From Archangium sp. (GTDB lineage Bacteria; Myxococcota; Myxococcia; Myxococcales; Myxococcaceae), in the NCBI GenBank assembly GCA_016793525.1, contig JAEUJT010000288.1, positions 1 to 15,191 on the forward strand: a DNA stretch of 15,191 nucleotides, read 5' to 3'. The notes beneath the pieces are model-generated. The model saw nothing but the letters and a program-made list of their open reading frames with translations, was not told the DNA's origin and did no database searches. This document shows, one piece after another, positions 12,783 through 15,191 of the stretch. Both the position numbers and the translations under genes were made by a program. Position 1 is the stretch's first letter. Every line of letters starts with the position of its first letter.

Positions 12783-15190
12783 GAGCTCGAGGCGGGGCGC
12801 GGCCAATGAACGATGAAGGTCGCGCCCTGCCCCGGCGCCGAGCGGAGCGAGACAGTCCCCCCTCGTGACTCGGCGATCTTCTTCACCACCGACAGGCCGA
12901 TGCCTGTGCCGTCGACCAGGTCGCGGCCCTCGAGGCGCTGAAACGGCTCCCAGATGCGCGCCTGGTGCGCGGGGGCGATGCCCGGCCCGTTGTCTTGAAC
13001 GCTGAAGACCCAGCGGTCATCTCGGGTCTCGCAGTCGACCACGATGTGCGGGTCGGGCCGGCGCGTGTACTTGAGCGCGTTGCTGACCAGGTTCATCAAC
13101 AGCTGCTGCAGCAGCACCCGCTCGGCCGACACCACCGGCATGCGCTCGGCGATGACCACCGCCGGCTCCCCCGCCCCGAGCAGCTCCACCACCTCGAGCG
13201 CCAGCGCCTTGGTGTCGACGCGCTCCTTGATGCCGTGCACCCGGCCCGCGCGGGCGTAGAGCAAGATGCCGTCGACCAAGGCCCCCAGCCGCTTGGCGCG
13301 GTTCTGGATCAGGTCGAGGTGCTGGCGCTCTTCTTCGGTCACCTTGTTGGCCAGGCTCTCGCTCAGCCAGGTGGCCAGCGTGACGATGCCTCGCAGCGGC
13401 GCCTTCACGTCGTGTGACGCGACCGAGGCGAAGTCGTCGAGCTCGCGATTGGTCTGGGCCAGCGCGGTGATCATGCTCTCGCGCTCCCGCCGCGCCGAGA
13501 CCTGCTCGGTGACGTCGATGGCGAGAATCATGATGCCCTGCACCACCCGTGACTCGTCGATGAGTGGCTGAAAGACGAAGTCGTAGACCTCGTCGACCGG
13601 CCCTCCGGCACCTGCGCGCTCGAGGCGCACGGGCAGCTCCTTGCCCACGTGGGGCGTGCCGCGCGCGTAGACCTCGTTCATGCGGGTGACCAGCTCGCCC
13701 TGCGCCGACAACTCGGGGAACGCGACGCCGAAGGGCTGGCCAGCGACGCCGTGGTGCCCTCCGAGGGTGGAGAACCTCGGGTTGATCGTCTCGATCACGT
13801 GCGCCGGGCCGCGGGTGGTGCAGAGCGCCGCCGGGGCCTGCTCGAAGATGCGCTGGAGCGAGCCCCGCTGGAACTCCGCTTGCGCCAGCGCCCGCTCCCG
13901 CTGCACCACCACCTCGCGCATCTCGCCCACGTAGCGAGCGTTCTCGAGCGCCAGCGCGGCCCGGGTGCCGATCTGCTCGGCCAGCGCCAGGTCGTCACGG
14001 CTCAGCCGGCGCCCGGAGTCGATGGTGGTGACGAGCGTGATGATGCCGAGGGTGCGCTCCACCGTGCGCAACGGCACCACCACGTACGAGCTGGGCCCCG
14101 TCTCGTGCATCACCTGCCGGTGCTCGGGGCTCATCGCCGCACCGTTGAGCTGCTCTGCGGTGAGCTCCTCGATCAGCACCGAGGGACCGCCGGCAAACGG
14201 CGTTTGGCCGAGGCTGCCCGGGTACGCGAGCGCGTGGAAGGTCGCGATGCGTTTGGCGAGCTCTGCGCGGGCGGGGCTGCCGAACGCGACGTGTACGCGG
14301 GCGAACGTGCCGTCGCTGCGCTGCACGTCGATCAAACACCAGTCGGCGATGGCCGGCACGCAGAGCGCGCCCACCTGGCGGAGCAGGTACGCGCTGTCGA
14401 GCGACGACGAGAGCCGCCGACCAGCCTCGAGCAAGAGCCGGTGCCGATCTTCGGTGCGCCGCCGGGCATCGACGTCGGTGTTGACGCCGTACCACTGCAC
14501 GATCACGCCGTTCGCGTCGCGCTGGGGCAGCGCGCGGGCCACATGCCAGCGGTACGTCTTCTCGGCTGCCGCCCAGAGCCGCACCTCGAGCTCGAAGGGC
14601 TGCCCGCTGCGCATCGACGCCTTCCACGCGCTCTCGCAGGCCTCGACGTCTTCGGGGTGAACGGTGTCGAGCCACCCCAGGCCGATCAGCTGCTCGCGCG
14701 TGCGGCGAAAGTAGTCGAGCACCCGACGATTCACCGACGTGACCAACCCGTCGGGCCCCGCGGTCCACACCTGGTGGGGAATGGCGTCGGCGAGGAAGAA
14801 CACCGGCTCGTCGTCGGACGGAGCGGCGGGCGTCGCCTCGGGCGGCGCGTGGGTGCGGCTGTCGATGACCGCCGCCAGCCCCCCGCCCAGGCTCGCCAGA
14901 CGATCGATCACCCCTTGCGGCAGCGCGGTGCGGTCGAAAATGGCGAGGGCGCCGACGACCCGGCCATCGACCAGCAGGGGCACGCCGGCGAAAGAGACGA
15001 GCCCTTCGCGTTGCGCCCATTCCCGATTCGAGAGGTTCGGGTCTTCGAGCAGCGCGTTGGTGAGGTGCGGCAGCCGCTCACTCGCCAGCCGGCCGATCTT
15101 GAACGTGCCCACGCGCACCCGGGTGTGGGCGCGGTTGAGGTGGGCGGTGATGCCGGCGCTCGCTTGCAGCCCCAGCACGCCCTGGCGGTC
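12779..15190 (-). CDS. GAF-PAS-GAF-PAS histidine kinase (5' partial)
   Basis: A large soluble sensor kinase, 803 residues visible and cut at the right edge. The frame is open through the edge, and a GTG at 15178 lies inside a GAF domain, so it is not the start. Visible domains are: the end of a GAF (about 1-115, LGLQASAG and REGLVSFAGVPLLV), PAS (130-245), a second GAF (255-420), a second PAS (440-560), HisKA with H593 in VASHDVKAPLRG, and HATPase with N box (NLVSNALKYT), G1 DNGPGI and G2 GTGIGL, all intact. No membrane segment is visible. It should autophosphorylate in response to a cytoplasmic signal. Its response regulator is not adjacent in the window; the single-domain regulator at 2730-3158 is one candidate. 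Confidence 0.93.
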   Translation of the reverse strand, partial: DRQGVLGLQASAGITAHLNRAHTRVRVGTFKIGRLASERLPHLTNALLEDPNLSNREWAQREGLVSFAGVPLLVDGRVVGALAIFDRTALPQGVIDRLASLGGGLAAVIDSRTHAPPEATPAAPSDDEPVFFLADAIPHQVWTAGPDGLVTSVNRRVLDYFRRTREQLIGLGWLDTVHPEDVEACESAWKASMRSGQPFELEVRLWAAAEKTYRWHVARALPQRDANGVIVQWYGVNTDVDARRRTEDRHRLLLEAGRRLSSSLDSAYLLRQVGALCVPAIADWCLIDVQRSDGTFARVHVAFGSPARAELAKRIATFHALAYPGSLGQTPFAGGPSVLIEELTAEQLNGAAMSPEHRQVMHETGPSSYVVVPLRTVERTLGIITLVTTIDSGRRLSRDDLALAEQIGTRAALALENARYVGEMREVVVQRERALAQAEFQRGSLQRIFEQAPAALCTTRGPAHVIETINPRFSTLGGHHGVAGQPFGVAFPELSAQGELVTRMNEVYARGTPHVGKELPVRLERAGAGGPVDEVYDFVFQPLIDESRVVQGIMILAIDVTEQVSARRERESMITALAQTNRELDDFASVASHDVKAPLRGIVTLATWLSESLANKVTEEERQHLDLIQNRAKRLGALVDGILLYARAGRVHGIKERVDTKALALEVVELLGAGEPAVVIAERMPVVSAERVLLQQLLMNLVSNALKYTRRPDPHIVVDCETRDDRWVFSVQDNGPGIAPAHQARIWEPFQRLEGRDLVDGTGIGLSVVKKIAESRGGTVSLRSAPGQGATFIVHWPRPASSS

Positions 15191-15191
15191 A

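Noticed and set aside
13995..15020. Arg-rich minus-strand frame of 341 codons within the large kinase
   Set aside because: Same-strand out-of-frame shadow of the kinase; no recognisable domain.
1..15191. tRNA, rRNA, CRISPR, insertion sequences or prophage traces
   Set aside because: Nothing resembling these was seen on either strand by reading; composition is even across the window.

Overview
This is a gene-dense, very GC-rich bacterial window (third codon positions are mostly G or C). It carries an NtrC-type sigma-54 activator, soluble multidomain sensor kinases, a cysteine-rich candidate lipoprotein and small outer-membrane barrels. I infer a member of the Myxococcota (or another deltaproteobacterial-type lineage), but no marker gene settles this. 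There are no rRNA, tRNA, CRISPR or transposon signals. No stretch of more than about 235 bases lacks a gene. The longest gaps (3318-3507, 4417-4538, 5049-5229, 7710-7915, 11705-11937) hold promoters or terminators.

Layout. 1-2697 (+): the tail of an unidentified gene, a small secreted protein and a Kef-type cation/proton antiporter, probably one transcription unit. 2730-3317 (-): a single-domain response regulator preceded by a 43-residue proline-rich protein. 3508-5048 (+): a tandem universal stress protein and a hemerythrin-like protein. 5075-5182: two terminators facing each other. 5230-7709 (-): a periplasmic protein with four BON domains, a small secreted Trp/Tyr-rich protein, a ferritin-like protein and a small membrane-anchored protein. 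7916-8449 (+): an outer-membrane barrel. 8472-11704 (-): a receiver-PAS-histidine kinase, an NtrC-family activator and a Cys-rich candidate lipoprotein. 11938-12782 (+): a GlsB/YeaQ-type membrane protein and a second barrel. 12779-15190 (-): a large GAF/PAS histidine kinase cut by the window edge.

How it fits together. The contents are a stress and envelope toolkit. The OsmY-like BON protein, GlsB/YeaQ protein, ElaB/YqjD-like anchor, Usp and ferritin-like proteins match classes that in Escherichia coli belong largely to the RpoS general stress response. Here, each of the eight divergent or isolated transcription starts visible between 3.3 and 11.9 kb has a candidate sigma-54 (-24/-12) element. 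All share a GG-N10-GC type spacing; one is essentially perfect and one is degenerate. They lie 13-46 bases upstream of the start codon. An NtrC-type activator and its probable partner kinase sit in the middle. The main hypothesis is a self-contained, sigma-54-controlled stress regulon packed around its own regulator. The promoters, and their assignment to this activator, are inferred by eye and need testing.
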